Both the position numbers and the translations under genes were made by a program. Below are positions 11,401-22,953 of a stretch of DNA of 64,000 bases, in pieces. Within the stretch, counting starts at the first letter, position 1; every line of letters begins with the position of its first letter. The stretch is taken from contig NW_020312203.1 in the NCBI RefSeq assembly GCF_002999335.1, positions 62,001-126,000 of the forward strand, in the 5' to 3' direction. Source of the DNA: Cyclospora cayetanensis. Its lineage: Eukaryota; Apicomplexa; Conoidasida; Eucoccidiorida; Eimeriidae. Below the pieces are notes generated by a model. It searched no databases. It had not been told where the DNA came from and worked only from the letters and a program-made list of their open reading frames with translations.

Positions 11401-14019
11401 TAAGGGGAGAGAGAGGGTTGAGACACACGCGAACCATAAAGAGATGGAGGAAGGCGCAAAATTATGTGAGAAATCATGACCATCGACCACTGATATATCC
11501 GTGAAAAAAAGCTTAAAAGACATTGAGACGCGCCAACAGACCTCAGACGTTGAATTTAATCTTTGCACATATGCGCTCCAGGCCTCATGAGTGGCGTCAT
11601 CTGCCTTCTTGGCTGCCGCCAACAGCTGGGGAAAGGCACCTCACAGCAACAGATATCACTCGCAGTACTGACGCCAGGAGCGGAAATCGCCGAATACGGC
11701 GTGTGTAGACCTATCAGCATGCGCATCAGCGGCAGGAAGAGGAGCAGCCATAGGAAGGAGAATAGGCTCAGCAGGGAAAATAATGGGCCCTTGCCTGCTG
11801 AAGCCTGCCAATCTCCTTCGATCCTTCCCTCGTGTAGCGCAGCGTCAATTCTTCGAGGTGCGCTGTGCAGCCGCACAAGCAGCAACGGCAGACGCACGTG
11901 CGACAACCGTAGAGAATTGTGGAAACACAAGGGGGCCCCCCTACGGGATTGCAAGGAACGAGGTAGGGTACCCTTGGTACTGCCCCCAAGCCGTGAGCGG
12001 CGAGTGCACATGTATGCCTTTTTAAGGCCAATCTTCACCTCTTATGAGGTCCTTCTCAGCAAACGTAGACAGTGAGTCCTGCAGTAGAGACTGCTGGCGC
12101 GTCCACGTAAGGAGGCCCCCCAACCAGCACAAACAAGCACCTACACCAAGGGGGCCCCCACACAGCTGCTGCTGCAAAGCTGTGCAGCTGCTATCTCCAG
12201 CAGCTCTCGTCCCTGCTGCTCCTGAGTCGCTGCAGGTGCTGTGAAGGTGTTGCTCTCCGCCTCCGCTGCTGGTGCTCGTGATGCTGTCTCCTCCGCGGGA
12301 GGCCTCTGGCGTGGCTGTTGCCAGCATTGACACACCCTGCACCTCGACAAACTGCTGCCCTCCAGATACGTGAGGCTCTGCTGCCAGCGAAACAGCTGAT
12401 GTTATTCCTGTCGCCGAAACGGCAGCCACAGACGCAGAAGAGATGGCGTCTGGGCCTGACCCCGAGTCAGCGCGCATCTGCTCGAACGCCTCTGATACCC
12501 AAGGAGGGGTTCCAGAATTCTTGTTGCCTTCGTTGCTCCCCGCTGGCTTCCTCCTGCTGGTGCCGCAGCCCTCGCGTGCCGCGTCATCCCACTCCTCCCA
12601 AAGAGGAGCCTCAGGGAGCCTTCGTGGCGACAGTTCGCTCAAAATGCTACTGTTGCCAGTAGAGGCCTGACGAATGAGATCCGCCTTCAGGTGCCCCTCG
12701 GGAGAGCGGTCTGATGATAGCGCAACGGAGGAGGCTGCTGCTTCTGCTGCAGCCGGGTGCGCAGTGCTGCTGCTAGCACAGTTGCCTTGCTGCTGCTGCA
12801 CTGCAGTGCAGCGGGTGGAGAGACGGACGCTGCAATGCTTCAGCGCTCTCGCTGCCTCCTTATCCGCCTTTGCTCGCCCCTGAGACCGCAACAAAGCCAA
12901 GTCGCCGCTTTTTCTGCCATGGGTTCAGCACTACTGCGCAAGCAGCAATGAAAAACCGGCTGCGCATCCTCTACTGCTACCCCTGCCCCTTTCAGTGCCG
13001 CCGCTGGGCAGAGTCCTCGTCTCTTTCTTACACGAAAAAACTTGAGCAGATCTTGATGGTCCCTCTCGCTGTGTTGGAAGACGGACACCACGGTCTCCAC
13101 CACATCGCCTACAGCAGCAGAAGCGAACACACTGGCAGAGAAACGTGCGAAGAGCGAGCAAAAGATAACGCTTTTTCACAGATATCAGTAACTGCACCTA
13201 CCGATGCAAGTCAGACAAGCTTCTCTGGCACACGAAAAAGCTTTTAAAAATTAGATACTACGCCCTAGACTTTCATACACGCTGACCGATGGATCTGAAG
13301 AAGTCTTCTCGCCTTGCGCGCTGTTCATCTTCCCACTCTCTTAGGGGCAAAAGTTGTAACTTCCGCACCGCTATCGCCTGAAGCACTGATTCAGACAGCT
13401 GCAGCTGCTGTTGCTGCTGCTTTTGGCACAAACGCGCGGGGTCTTGGGAAGACTGACGCCGATGTTGATCTGCTGTTGCTGTTCTTGCTTCTGCTGCTGC
13501 TGCCGCCGCATCACCCGCTGCGTGATTTTTCCAGTGTGGTGGCAGCGCACTGCTTTCCTCGTCTGCAGGCAACTCGTCGGAGCACCCCCAGAAAGTCCGC
13601 TGTTGGGGGGTTCCAACTTCTGAAGCCACCCAGCGCTTCTCCTCTGAGGCAGTCCCCCGCTGAGGGAGGCCTCCACTGCGCCCCCAATTCAGCAACGAAG
13701 AGGCGATGCTGCTTCTCCTAGAAGCTTTCGGCTGAGAGCCTTCCCGCGAGATCCCAAGGGGACCCTCCTGAAGCTGCGGCAACAGTTTGTTGAGTCTCTC
13801 CTCATTGCTCACTGGACGGGATACAATATCAGCAGCAGCTGCCGCAGCTGCCGCGACCTCTGCTGCAGCAGCTGCTGCCGCTGTTGCAGCTGCAACTGCA
13901 GCTGCAGGTGCTGTGACATCACTCACGGTGTATGTGGAGGAGGGACTGATAACCCTCGCTGCCAAGTAATCGCCCTCTGCGATCCTCCGCTCTACAATGC
14001 CCAGGTCCAGCTCGTCCAT
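8404..14019 (-). CDS. multi-exon F-BAR-like / PH-like protein
   Basis: A minus-strand gene starting at an ATG at 14019 (an upstream GTG in frame was not used). Supported exons are about 14019-13290, 13130-13032, 12879-12039, 11612-11542, 11073-11023, about 10845-10740, about 10578-10448, 10366 to about 9868, pieces within 9880-8940, and a last exon ending at the stop at 8404. The 12879, 11612 and 11073 junctions keep phase. Between 13130 and 10448 the product is mostly charged helix; VETVVSVFQHSERDHQDLL followed by RAKADKEAARAL resembles the FCH start of F-BAR domains, which bind and bend membranes. Near 9500 and 9100-8950, RWQPAIVCLSKSRLLHFF, GSAFRVW and SRECKEWLSVL look like PH-domain strands and the final helix. 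A long Ser/Ala/Gln-rich insert (12879-12039) is unlike typical F-BAR proteins. An alternative is an unrelated coiled-coil protein with a PH domain. Confidence 0.5.
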
Positions 14020-15179
14020 CGCTGCTGCGGCTACCACTGCCGCTGTTTTTACAGCAGCAATGACGGAGCGGTCCCGAGAAGACAGCGCGTGTGCGCACTA
14101 AGAGAGGGCTGCAGCCTTATTGGCCCCAAAATTGCTCTTGATGAGTCCTACTGCCCCACATAGTTGAGAATTTGCATAGAATCGATGATAATTCGACCCT
14201 TGACGCCAAATTCCCGGTGTCCTGTGCTGTGCAGCGGCCCGTGATGCGGACTATGCTGGCTGCTGTTCGTGCTCAGTTGATGCTATTGACGGCGAGCTCT
14301 TAAGCCAGAAAATGGTTGAATTACAGAAGACTGCTCAAAACCGATGAAAAATAGTGCGGTGAGCCAGGGATACCGGGGGCTATACATACTGAAGGAAGCT
14401 TCCGCAAAGACGACCCACTGTGTCGGCAACGAGCAATCGAACACAGAACGAGAAACCTGGGGCCGTACACCTTAAAAGCCCTTGACCATAAAAACACAAG
14501 ATTCTCAAACGACGAAACCCCAACCCTAAAGTCCAGTTTCATATGCAGTTAACACAGCACAAAAGGCTTCAAGCCATATATCCGATATGCCTTCATATGT
14601 AATTCCGTAAGTCCAACTCCTTACACGCACACTACTGTCCTTGCCGTTTCTAAGAAGGTTCAAGCACTAAATGCTAAGCAGCAAATGCTCAACCCAAAAT
14701 ACAAAATCATAACATAGAATCATGTCCTACCGGGGCGCTAATCTTGTGCTGAATGTGTAAAGCTGCCCTTTCCATGAGTCTTCTGTTCTACTTTTGTTGA
14801 AAACATTGTGCATTCTTAAAGACACCGTAAAAACGTGCACACGGGGATAGATAGGGCGCGTGCTTGCGAAACTCGGATCCCTAGACTCCCGCCCCCTTGG
14901 ATTATGCGAGTGCTCGAGGACTGGCCAGCAAGGGCAGGCTTGATGCAAGCATTCAGAAAATGATGCTCCGAAATTCGTCTCGAGCGGTCGCAGCCGATTG
15001 AGTTGAATTTGGTGGCATATTGAACAGCTCGACTCCCGCTGATGTGGGACCCACCTTGCATTAATCCCTCTTGTTGGGTACGAATAGGACATATTTAGCC
15101 CCAAGTGTCAAAACAACAACTTGCTCAGAGTTCTCACAAGTCCATTCAAAAAAGCTTTCTCCGCCATTTTCTTTCTCGC

Positions 15180-15480
15180 TCCTACCCGAAAGGGTTTCCG
15201 CATTGGGGTAGAGAGACAGATAATCTACATTGGTGAAGCTTTAGCCCCCTAGCACTGACCCAGCATTCTTCTACACCTAACTGCACGTAGCAATACGTGG
15301 GGCACACGTACAATAAGAATCGACGTTTAACCTTGGACAGTTCCACAATGCAGGAAAGCGCGCGTTTAAGAGCACAGAACCCAAGCTGTCAATTCTCTAC
15401 AAAAGTCTTGGTTATACACAACTAGTGTTGTAGACAATGATCGAGTGTAACTTTTATCCTACTACAAACCTGATTCTTTT
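15180..15480 (-). repeat. dispersed LTR-like repeat, copy R4
   Basis: Weak but ordered similarity to the other reverse-orientation copies. It has GGGTAGAGAGACAGATAA near 15207, a CACGTAGCAATACGTGGGGCACACG block, CTGTCAATTCTCTAC (compare CGGTCAATTCTTTAC near 1210), CTTGGTTATACACAAC, and the end block GATCGAGTGTAACTTTTATC. Confidence 0.4.
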
Positions 15481-15659
15481 GGACACTTCAAGCCACTGAA
15501 GCCGCGGTTTCCGTTCGAGCCACAAGGCTGCCCGTACCCCTTTGTTTGCCTCACGGGGCCTATCACCGGCGGGGAGACATTTCAGCCAAGTCAGTCAATC
15601 GGAATACCCTTACTTCCAGGTTGAGCGTACAGATTCATTTCTGTCCTCCGTAGGGAGAC

Positions 15660-16020
15660 CTTCAGCTCTTGCAGCGGGCAAAACTAGATAAGCATATTCT
15701 CTTGCTTAAGGTGTATCTACGACTTACTGAAGAATTGACATACTGGATTGTGTCTATTCATAACTGTTTTTCTCGCAGACTATTGCTAGCTCCATAAAAG
15801 AAGATGCAACAATGCAGGCGTGCGTGCCAGACGTTGCATGCAAGTAGGTGTGAAACTTTGGAATGTTCAGAGGTGCTCAGCCACTCGCTCTTTGGCTATC
15901 CTATCCCCTAATCTTTGGGCATTTGAAGGGAGCGGGCAGGGAAAGGAGGAATTTTTTTGAAAATGCTGTAGTAAATCTGTTAGCGGTGTGCTGTGGAGTT
16001 AAGCGTCTCCCTCCAGAGAA
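15660..16020 (+). repeat. dispersed LTR-like repeat, copy F1 (left flank of retroelement)
   Basis: This copy aligns along its length with the copy at 20610-21030. Shared blocks are GTAGGTGTGAA/CTAGGTGTGAA, GCTCAGCCACTC/GTGCAGCCACTC, GGGAGCGGGCAGGG and GGAGTTAAGCGTCTCCCT/GGAGTTGAGCGTCTCCCT. It lies left of the retroelement remnant in the same orientation as the right copy, as expected for an LTR pair. Because the family also occurs elsewhere, LTR identity is an inference. Confidence 0.55.
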
Positions 16021-16237
16021 CTAAGATTGAGCCGTACAAGTAGTATCATCTAATGGTTCGATGCAGCTGTTTCCCGCTCATCCACTGGCTGTGAATGCAG
16101 TGGCATGTCAGCTTTCCCTACAGCATCTGGGTAAATGCTATCCAACTTTTCGGTGATTTAGTGATCTTATTTTCCTTGTAAAGAGCTTGAAATAGGAAAA
16201 TTCCAGAACTTGTCGGTTGTATCATACCTGTCGGGGG

Positions 16238-16268
16238 CGGCTGGGTCGGCTAGGTCGGCTGGGTCGGC
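16238..16268. repeat. 9-bp tandem repeat
   Basis: The unit CGGCTGGGT occurs about 3.5 times in direct tandem with one substitution in the second unit. No function is suggested. Confidence 0.6.
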
Positions 16269-17209
16269 CTTCAAGCTGATGTGAACGCAGTAGCTCCACA
16301 GCTGGTAGAAAGGCATGAAGCTTTGGCTGGTAAGTGCTAATGGATGAGTGAATGAGGTTATGCTGACCAAAAAGGTATAGTGACTGTAAGGGTGAGCAAG
16401 CACTCGAAGATTTTTTCGGCGTGTTGAAGATGTACCTCGCTTTGTACCACGAACAAAAAGACAAGAAAGTGGTCCTCACGGCGTAGTTTTTGCAGGAAAA
16501 AGCAAATCAGCTGGGGCACCTTTCATGCAGGGAAAGCTGTGTGCCTGCAGGGATTAATACAGCTCACACCTCAATGCAGGCCCCAACACATTGTTTTGTG
16601 CCGGGATCAGGTCACCAGCAAGTTTTGAAAGAACTGGGAAAACTAGCGCGAAGGGACCCATCAATAGGTCGACATATCAAGAAATGAAATACTCTGATGC
16701 GCAAAAGCTACAATGTAGACAAACAGACGCGTTGCTTGACGTGTCACGTCAGGTGGTCGCAGGGTGGGAGCAATTCAGCAAGTAGACAACCGACTGGTAA
16801 GCCTTCCACCAATAATGAATGAATAATGTTTCAAGGGCGAATACATGCAGCCCCTGCATCGTAACCTGAAAAGGAGGAGTCGAAACGAAATTCAAAACCT
16901 ATGGATGTCGCTGTGGTACCGAACGGCCCTAGCGTGCAGCATGTGGTGAGTAAAACAGGGTAAGGGAACCCAACTTTCTGGATAACTCCAAAGTGCTCCC
17001 TCACGACGCACCGGCCTCTGCTGTAGGAAGTGGGTTAGAATATTCTAAAACTGCAAGCCCATGCAAACAAGTACAGAACCTGAGCAACATGACTCAGCCC
17101 AGTAAAGGCACCTTTTTTGGTTGGGCAGAGCAGGCGCGTTTGGGAAACGGAGAGACCCCCACGCACGTTGCTGCGCAGTGTAAGGGTGCTAAAGTGTGTA
17201 TATCCGCAG

Positions 17210-17330
17210 TTGGGAACCCACCACGGGTCAACTTTGCGCTGATAGAAGTTAAACTCAGTCGCCGGGGATTGGTAGCGTTGCTTGTCAACGAATGCGAAGC
17301 GGACCTCTTATCCGTAGAGCAGGGGTAGAC
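17210..17330 (+). pseudogene. retroviral-type aspartic protease remnant
   Basis: The translated segment FALIEVKLSRRGLVALLVNE followed by CEADLLS resembles the flap and active-site region of Ty3/gypsy proteases, where a strand like LVALVDTGA is normal. The catalytic DTG/DSG triplet is not present here (LVNE in its place). The frame ends at a stop soon after. The call rests on position just before the RT pieces plus this resemblance. Confidence 0.3.
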
Positions 17331-17869
17331 GTGCAAACTGTCAGCTCACTCGTAAGCGGAGCCCCAAAGACTAAGGTCTATTGATGAACTGCGGAGCGCA
17401 GAAACTTGGAGAGGTGCAGCAGCTAAATACCAATTCTGATCAGAATTCGGTCCTGTCGGTAAATTTTGTAATTTCTTTCGACGCAAACCTGGTTATGCCA
17501 TACGTGATCTAATGAAAGATGCGATTTCGCCCACAGTTGCGCGCTGTGGTAAGCAATGCGCCAGAAAGCTGTGGGAAAAAGCAACTGTGTGTCTTCTTAA
17601 CAACGCCATCATCGCTGGTGGACCCAGTAGAGTCGGCAACTTGACAAGGTGGGCTAAAGTCTTCATGCGGGCGGTTCAGCAGCACCGTTGGAGGAGGCGG
17701 CTTAGAGAATTCATCTTGCTTAAGTGGTTCTACGATGGATTTACTATCAGAAAACTTGATTGAAAATATGCTCGACGAATAGTGGCAACGAAAAGCATCA
17801 ACAAAGAATTCGAGGAAGCTCTAATATTAAGGGCCTCCCAGCAGGCTGGCCAGCTGCTGACCGTCCAGC

Positions 17870-18420
17870 GCAGTGCCTTGAGCTAATTCTCAAATTAGCT
17901 CATGATCATGTTCCGCGGAATCACAAGTCTAGACGGCATTTTGAGGAGATTAAGAGACAGGCGGATGATCTGCTGCAAAATGGCCAAGTGCAGGGAACAA
18001 CGAGCGCCTTTGTTCAACCCGGTATTAGTCCCAGAAACGCACAGTAGAGGGCGTATGTACGTTATATCTAAGCCCCTAAGCAAGATCGGTGGTATACAGA
18101 GGTTCCCGATGCCTCATTGACGAATTGCATGGATTAACAGTCGTCACGACATATGACTTTACAGACGTCTTCTTACGAATCCCCAGTCACCTTGTTGACT
18201 GGAACAAAACGGTGCTTGACACTCTCCTTCGCAAACTCGAATAGACCTGTATGCCGTTTGGATCAGCTGATACTCCAGTTCACCTGCAAAGGCGAGTAAA
18301 TTTAATAAGCCCAACAAGGAGATCTGGGCTGTTGTCTACGAGGAAGATGTCTCAAGTTCAATTGACAGGCTCAAGAGCGCCTACAGTACCTACGGCGTGC
18401 TCGTCAGTCGCTGCGGGGCA
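17870..18420 (+). pseudogene. reverse transcriptase remnant
   Basis: Recognisable pieces in order are EEIKRQADDLLQNGQVQ (RT palm entry, compare the usual LL.KG.I), a stop, a frame change, then MPFGSADTPVHLQRRVN at 18251 (the conserved MPFGL.NAP..FQ..MN box). After a further frame change comes WAVVYEEDVSSS near 18320, where Y-x-D-D is expected. At least two stops or frameshifts break the frame, so the copy cannot encode an enzyme. Confidence 0.55.
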
Positions 18421-20609
18421 AGCAGTGGAATGTGAAGGCATGCCAATGTTCGTTTTTATTACAACATTGTGTCGCCTGGCTTTCGTGTTGCGATTGCAAG
18501 ATTTGAGTGTGATCTGGCAAGGATTGGAACGAAATCCCCCTGAAGAACGAATTCACGATACAGGATAGCAAAGGTGTCAGGGGTGCAGTTGCCAAGGCGC
18601 TCTCGCAACGCCCGAGCGCCTTATCAGTATGCGGGGCAACTGCTCTTATCTGTGGCGATTCATGAACTTATCAAATTTGCGTGAGTCATATGCTCTTAAC
18701 ACCCACGCATTCACTATCGTGGCAACAATCTAGGAGGGTAGAGGGATGTATCACTACCACTTAGAGAATGCCCGGCTGCGATTCAAAACACAGTGGGGAC
18801 CCCGTCGCATGTATATTCAGACTGCGCTCCACAGTGCCAGTTGACACAGAGCAAATGGTCCTCTTTGTTTGGGCCAGAAGAAATTTAAATTACACTGCTT
18901 GCGTTCTCTCAGTCCATCTAATGGCCTTGGACGCGTGCTTAGGCAAAGGAGTAGGCACTGTCATGCTCAGATTGTCAGTGGCTCAAGGCACCAAATTTTC
19001 CGAAACTCGGCCTTTTGCAAAGCCTTGCGACTCACAAGAAAATTCGTGCTGATGCCACCGTGGACTTTACCATCAAACGCAAAGTTCAAGCGTCAGGATT
19101 TTATCTCTCTCGGCAGACCCATCAAATATGCTCATTCATTCCTTGGTCCTGCTAGGTCACGGCACAGGAAGTAGCTCAACTATTATGAGCTTCAGTCCAT
19201 AAGCTCATGAATTCTTGGGAAAGGTCACTACTGATAGACACCAAAATTTGTTCGTGCGTTCTATCATGCCTTTGTGACCAGCCTACACATAGGCTTTAAT
19301 ATGAGCGTTGCAAATAATCCTGAGGCAGATGGACAGTGTCCACCAACTATATTCCTCTGCATCACTTTGGGCCCAACGCCCACAAATGTTTAATTGTTTG
19401 GCTTGCTTTTCTTCGTTGTGCTGCGTGAGTTTATAGCACAACAGTATACATGTACATCTGCTACCTTCCAGCAACCCTGGTGCACACTGAGAATCCACGC
19501 TCCGATCTGGGCCTCGACCTGGTGGTCTGAAGTCAGCAGCCACCTTAGCAGGGAAAATAGCCAAAGAAAAGCTGGCTAGTGTACGCAGCGGTATCCTCTC
19601 AAGAGATTTATTCACGGAATCCTGTCATGCGACGGTCGGCTGTGTCTGTCGTGCCGATATTATGGGTTCTGGTGGAAAGGGTTGGTTTTACAAGGTGCAT
19701 CAGAACGTGACGAGGGCGGAGTTGGCAGCCTGATGGCTCGGACCATCTGCCAATCTCTCACAAATCAATGCTCTTTTAAATGTATTGACTGTCCTGAAAG
19801 CTGCAGGTGCCACAGAACTACGAATTCTGGCCTATAAAAAAGCTTCCAAGCCCTCCGAATGATTCGCAGGCTTCGCTACGCAGTTGAGTGAGCCATATGG
19901 AGGCCGACGATCCACAAAGAGCCAAATTAGTGTTAAATTATAGGATTATTGAGCACCAAGGGCGATAAACTGGAATTTCTATTGGAATTTAAGTAAGAAC
20001 ATTAGTCTCAGTGGCTATGCGATGAGGACGTCCGGGCTTTGTAACCTGCGAGAGAATTCGCAGCTCCATATAACTAGCAGCGCGAGTAGTTCTTGCGTTT
20101 CTTGGTAATCGCCGTTCCCCAGGCATGCTCTGCGCGAAACACACTGATTTTCATCTACGAATATTGCTTTAGAAGCTTGGGGCTGAGATATCCCCCACAC
20201 TCAGATTCATGCAAAAACATGCCCATGTATTTTGCCCCTATATTCCTTCCTATGCCCATTTTGAGTTTTGAAGTCAACTGTGTTGCATGCAACGAATCGT
20301 TCATGAAGCGCTGAGCACTATTGGACTAATGTGCACTTTAATTTTCTTTTAAACATAGCACATGTTTTCTGTGGGCAATACGATCACACATTTTAGCTGT
20401 TGGACGACAGCGAGCAAATGTCTCACAGCAGGTGTGTTGGTTGAATCGCTCGCTCGCTGTTGGCTAGTGTGTCTGTCTTCCTTCAAGGCAGTTTCAGCGG
20501 TTAATGCACCGCTTTTTCCTCTTCTCGCCCTTCTCATTTTTGCTTGCCTGGAAAGTGGCGATACTTCGAAGACTGTCCCGAGGTTCTACACGCGGGTAAT
20601 CTCAAAGCA

Positions 20610-21030
20610 CAGGTAGGGAGCAAGAAAGTGCGCATCTCGAAAGGGGGGAAGATTTCTCTGGATACGCTACAAGTAGTTGGCCTTTTTAAATTGACGAGTT
20701 TCAATAGACTCAGAATTAGTTGAAAATCGACTGATTGATTTGTTTTTGAACTACGAATTTGTAATCGCATAGTAGTGTTAGCTCGATACAAGAGGCTGCA
20801 GTGTTCATCCTGTGTGCGCCAGGTTGTGTGTTCAACTAGGTGTGAATGCTCAGAATGCTGAAAGGGTGCAGCCACTCCCAACTGGGCTGTCCCTCCCCTT
20901 GTCTCGGGGTTTATGATGGGAGCGGGCAGGGGAAGGCGGGATCGCTTCCGAGAATCACTCAGTAGGCGTCCACTGGTTTTGTATTGAGTCTGGAGTTGAG
21001 CGTCTCCCTACGGATACCTTTAAGGAGCGT
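20610..21030 (+). repeat. dispersed LTR-like repeat, copy F2 (right flank of retroelement)
   Basis: This is the right-hand partner of the copy at 15660-16020. Its reverse complement shares the 12-mer TCCAGACTCAAT with the copy at about 55235-55625 and CTTGTATCGAGCT with the copy near 52530. It therefore ties the left/right pair to the reverse-oriented copies elsewhere. Confidence 0.55.
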
Positions 21031-21059
21031 TACCGCTCCAGGCTTATTCCAAGAATAAT

Positions 21060-21375
21060 CAGTTTTTGAGTGCTATTTAAAAGAGCTCCTTCCCCTGCCA
21101 TAGTTTTCCAGGGGTCAGCAATGAGGTGGGAGGGCTAACTAGGGTACGGGATGCTGTAACCTTCCTTATGCACTCTGGGCATTCCCCGCTGGCAGCACAT
21201 ATCGTCCAACACACACGCTAAAACCAGTGGGTCTTATTGTGTCCAGCTAGCGCTACTTCTAAATAAAAGGGTGCGCGAAAAGCAAACACAGTTATTGAGT
21301 TCTTCACCCATTCTCAATTGAATACTTTTAGTGTAGTTGAAAGTCTTGAAGTGTAACTGAGCCTGCTGCAGCTCC
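21060..21375 (-). repeat. dispersed LTR-like repeat, copy R5
   Basis: Reverse-orientation copy immediately after F2, forming an inverted pair. Landmarks are GGGCTAACTAGGGTACGG, CAGCACATATCGTCCAACACACACGC (compare GCACATAACGTCTAACACACATGC near 1133) and CTTGAAGTGTAACTGAGCC at the distal end. Confidence 0.45.
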
Positions 21376-22953
21376 GGGGGCAAGTTGCACGGTCGACCTT
21401 CCCCGCCTGCTCTTTTGCCACAAGGACTGCGCGCTTTGCGTTTGTTGAGGGGCAACGGACACCGCTCGCAGTATCGCTGCGAAACCAGCTACTCTGTGCG
21501 GTCTTCCCGAGAGGGGGAGTGCGCATCCAAACTACTCATAATCATAAGGAGTTTAACACAGATTACAGAACACCCTTTAAAGGCTGCAGATATACGGCAA
21601 AGCTGAAGTTCTAGCTTTTTCTCCTGGTGGCCAATCAAATCGCGAACCCTGCTTAATCGGGTATCTCGGGAACGACCACGCGTTGCTGTGTGGTGGTGGT
21701 GAGGCGTAACTCAAAGGCGGATGCCCTAGCGCCGTGCTTGAAACGGACAGCGAGCAATATTAAAATTCACAGTAAAAAAACGCATCTTAGTTCTTTTATA
21801 ATTAAAAGGGCTTTTTTGAAACACAGGCCTCCTTGGCTGGTGTTTCTATGGAGGTACACACTGGGGGCTATTGGTCTGGTCTGGTCACGCCGCTCTGTAA
21901 AAGATAGCGAATTGTTGCTGCTAAGGGCAAATATTCTTGCTCTCTCTGACATTTAAATGGTAATAGTAAGAGGAAAAGGGAATAGTAACAGAGGAAGAGG
22001 GGAAGGGAGGAACAAGGATGTTTCCGCGGCGGGGGTGGTGTTCTGTGCGCGGTGGAGGTCCCCCGGGTCGGCGTCATCCCTCGTTGTCTGCGTTCCTGCC
22101 AGCGTGTTAGACCATATATGACTGTAAAAAGGTATTTTCTCGCAGCACGATTGTTTCTCAGTTGCGTCCTTTGTCCAAAGTGTGAAAGGAGGAGACGTTC
22201 TGCCCCCTACCCCCTCACAAGTTGCTGTGTCAGTGCACCGCCTCGTGCGACCGCCGTGTCCTCTTCACTAAACTTCCCACTTTTCTGGGGTTCAGGTTTC
22301 ACGGCTTAGTACCGACAATTTCAAATTTGGGGCATCTTCCTTACCGCCCCTCTTGCTTGTTTGTCGCTCTCTACAAGGTACAGCCATCGCTTGCTACGCG
22401 CCCAAACGACCCGCAGCATTATTAATCTCCGTCACGTCCGTATACACATTTCTTGACTTTAGCAGCCTCTTTGTGAGTCGGTTCCTCAGCCGTTGGCCTC
22501 CATTGACTTCAGAATAGCCATGCTACGTCAGGAGGACAAAGGACTTGAGCCCCTGTATCCCGCCTACTTCGGATACGTTCTTTGCTTTGTCGCATTCATC
22601 TGTATGACTTGTGTGGTGACGCCTGGAGCTCCGGTGGCTTCACGTTGGCGCTCTGCCTAGAGCTTTTTCGGGTTCAAGAGGCGGCACTGGATGGAATTAT
22701 TTATCGTGTCGGTCACTGTCTTGGATTTTCTTGCCCCCAACATTACTCTCTCCCCTCTTTATGTCTGCTTTTTTTGCGTGTTTTATCTTTCTGGACAGTT
22801 TTGACCTTGTCATTCCTTGATTCTCTTGGCTACAGATACGCCCTTCGCCACAGCAGCAGACTAGTGGCGCTGGAGACACACGCCGGCCGTCCGGACCTTC
22901 CGTTTTCATAGACCCCGTAAGCAGCCACAGCAGTGGAGCTACCACATCTCAGC

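Larger units (their letters stand above)
14040..16890. other. gene-free stretch with paired repeats
   Basis: No gene is supported. Open frames are short. The right half contains two oppositely oriented copies of the dispersed repeat (about 15180-15480 and 15660-16020) and a short 9-bp tandem at 16238-16268. Confidence 0.45.
16900..19900 (+). mobile_element. decayed Ty3/gypsy-type LTR retrotransposon
   Basis: Plus-strand fragments in the order expected for a Ty3/gypsy pol gene are visible but broken by stops and frameshifts: a protease-like piece (17210-17330) and reverse-transcriptase pieces (17870-18420). A possible RNase H to integrase piece with ALRLTRKFVLMPPW lies near 19020-19170. No frame is intact beyond about 110 codons. 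The element sits between two same-orientation copies of the dispersed repeat (15660-16020 and 20610-21030), consistent with an old insertion of about 5.4 kb with divergent LTRs. The integrase assignment is weak. Confidence 0.5.
19900..22953. other. gene-free stretch upstream of the ORF-3-like gene
   Basis: No gene is supported. It contains repeat copy F2 and the opposite-orientation copy R5. From about 22400 to the start codon at 22954 the plus strand is pyrimidine-rich and is probably promoter and 5' untranslated region of the next gene. Confidence 0.45.
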
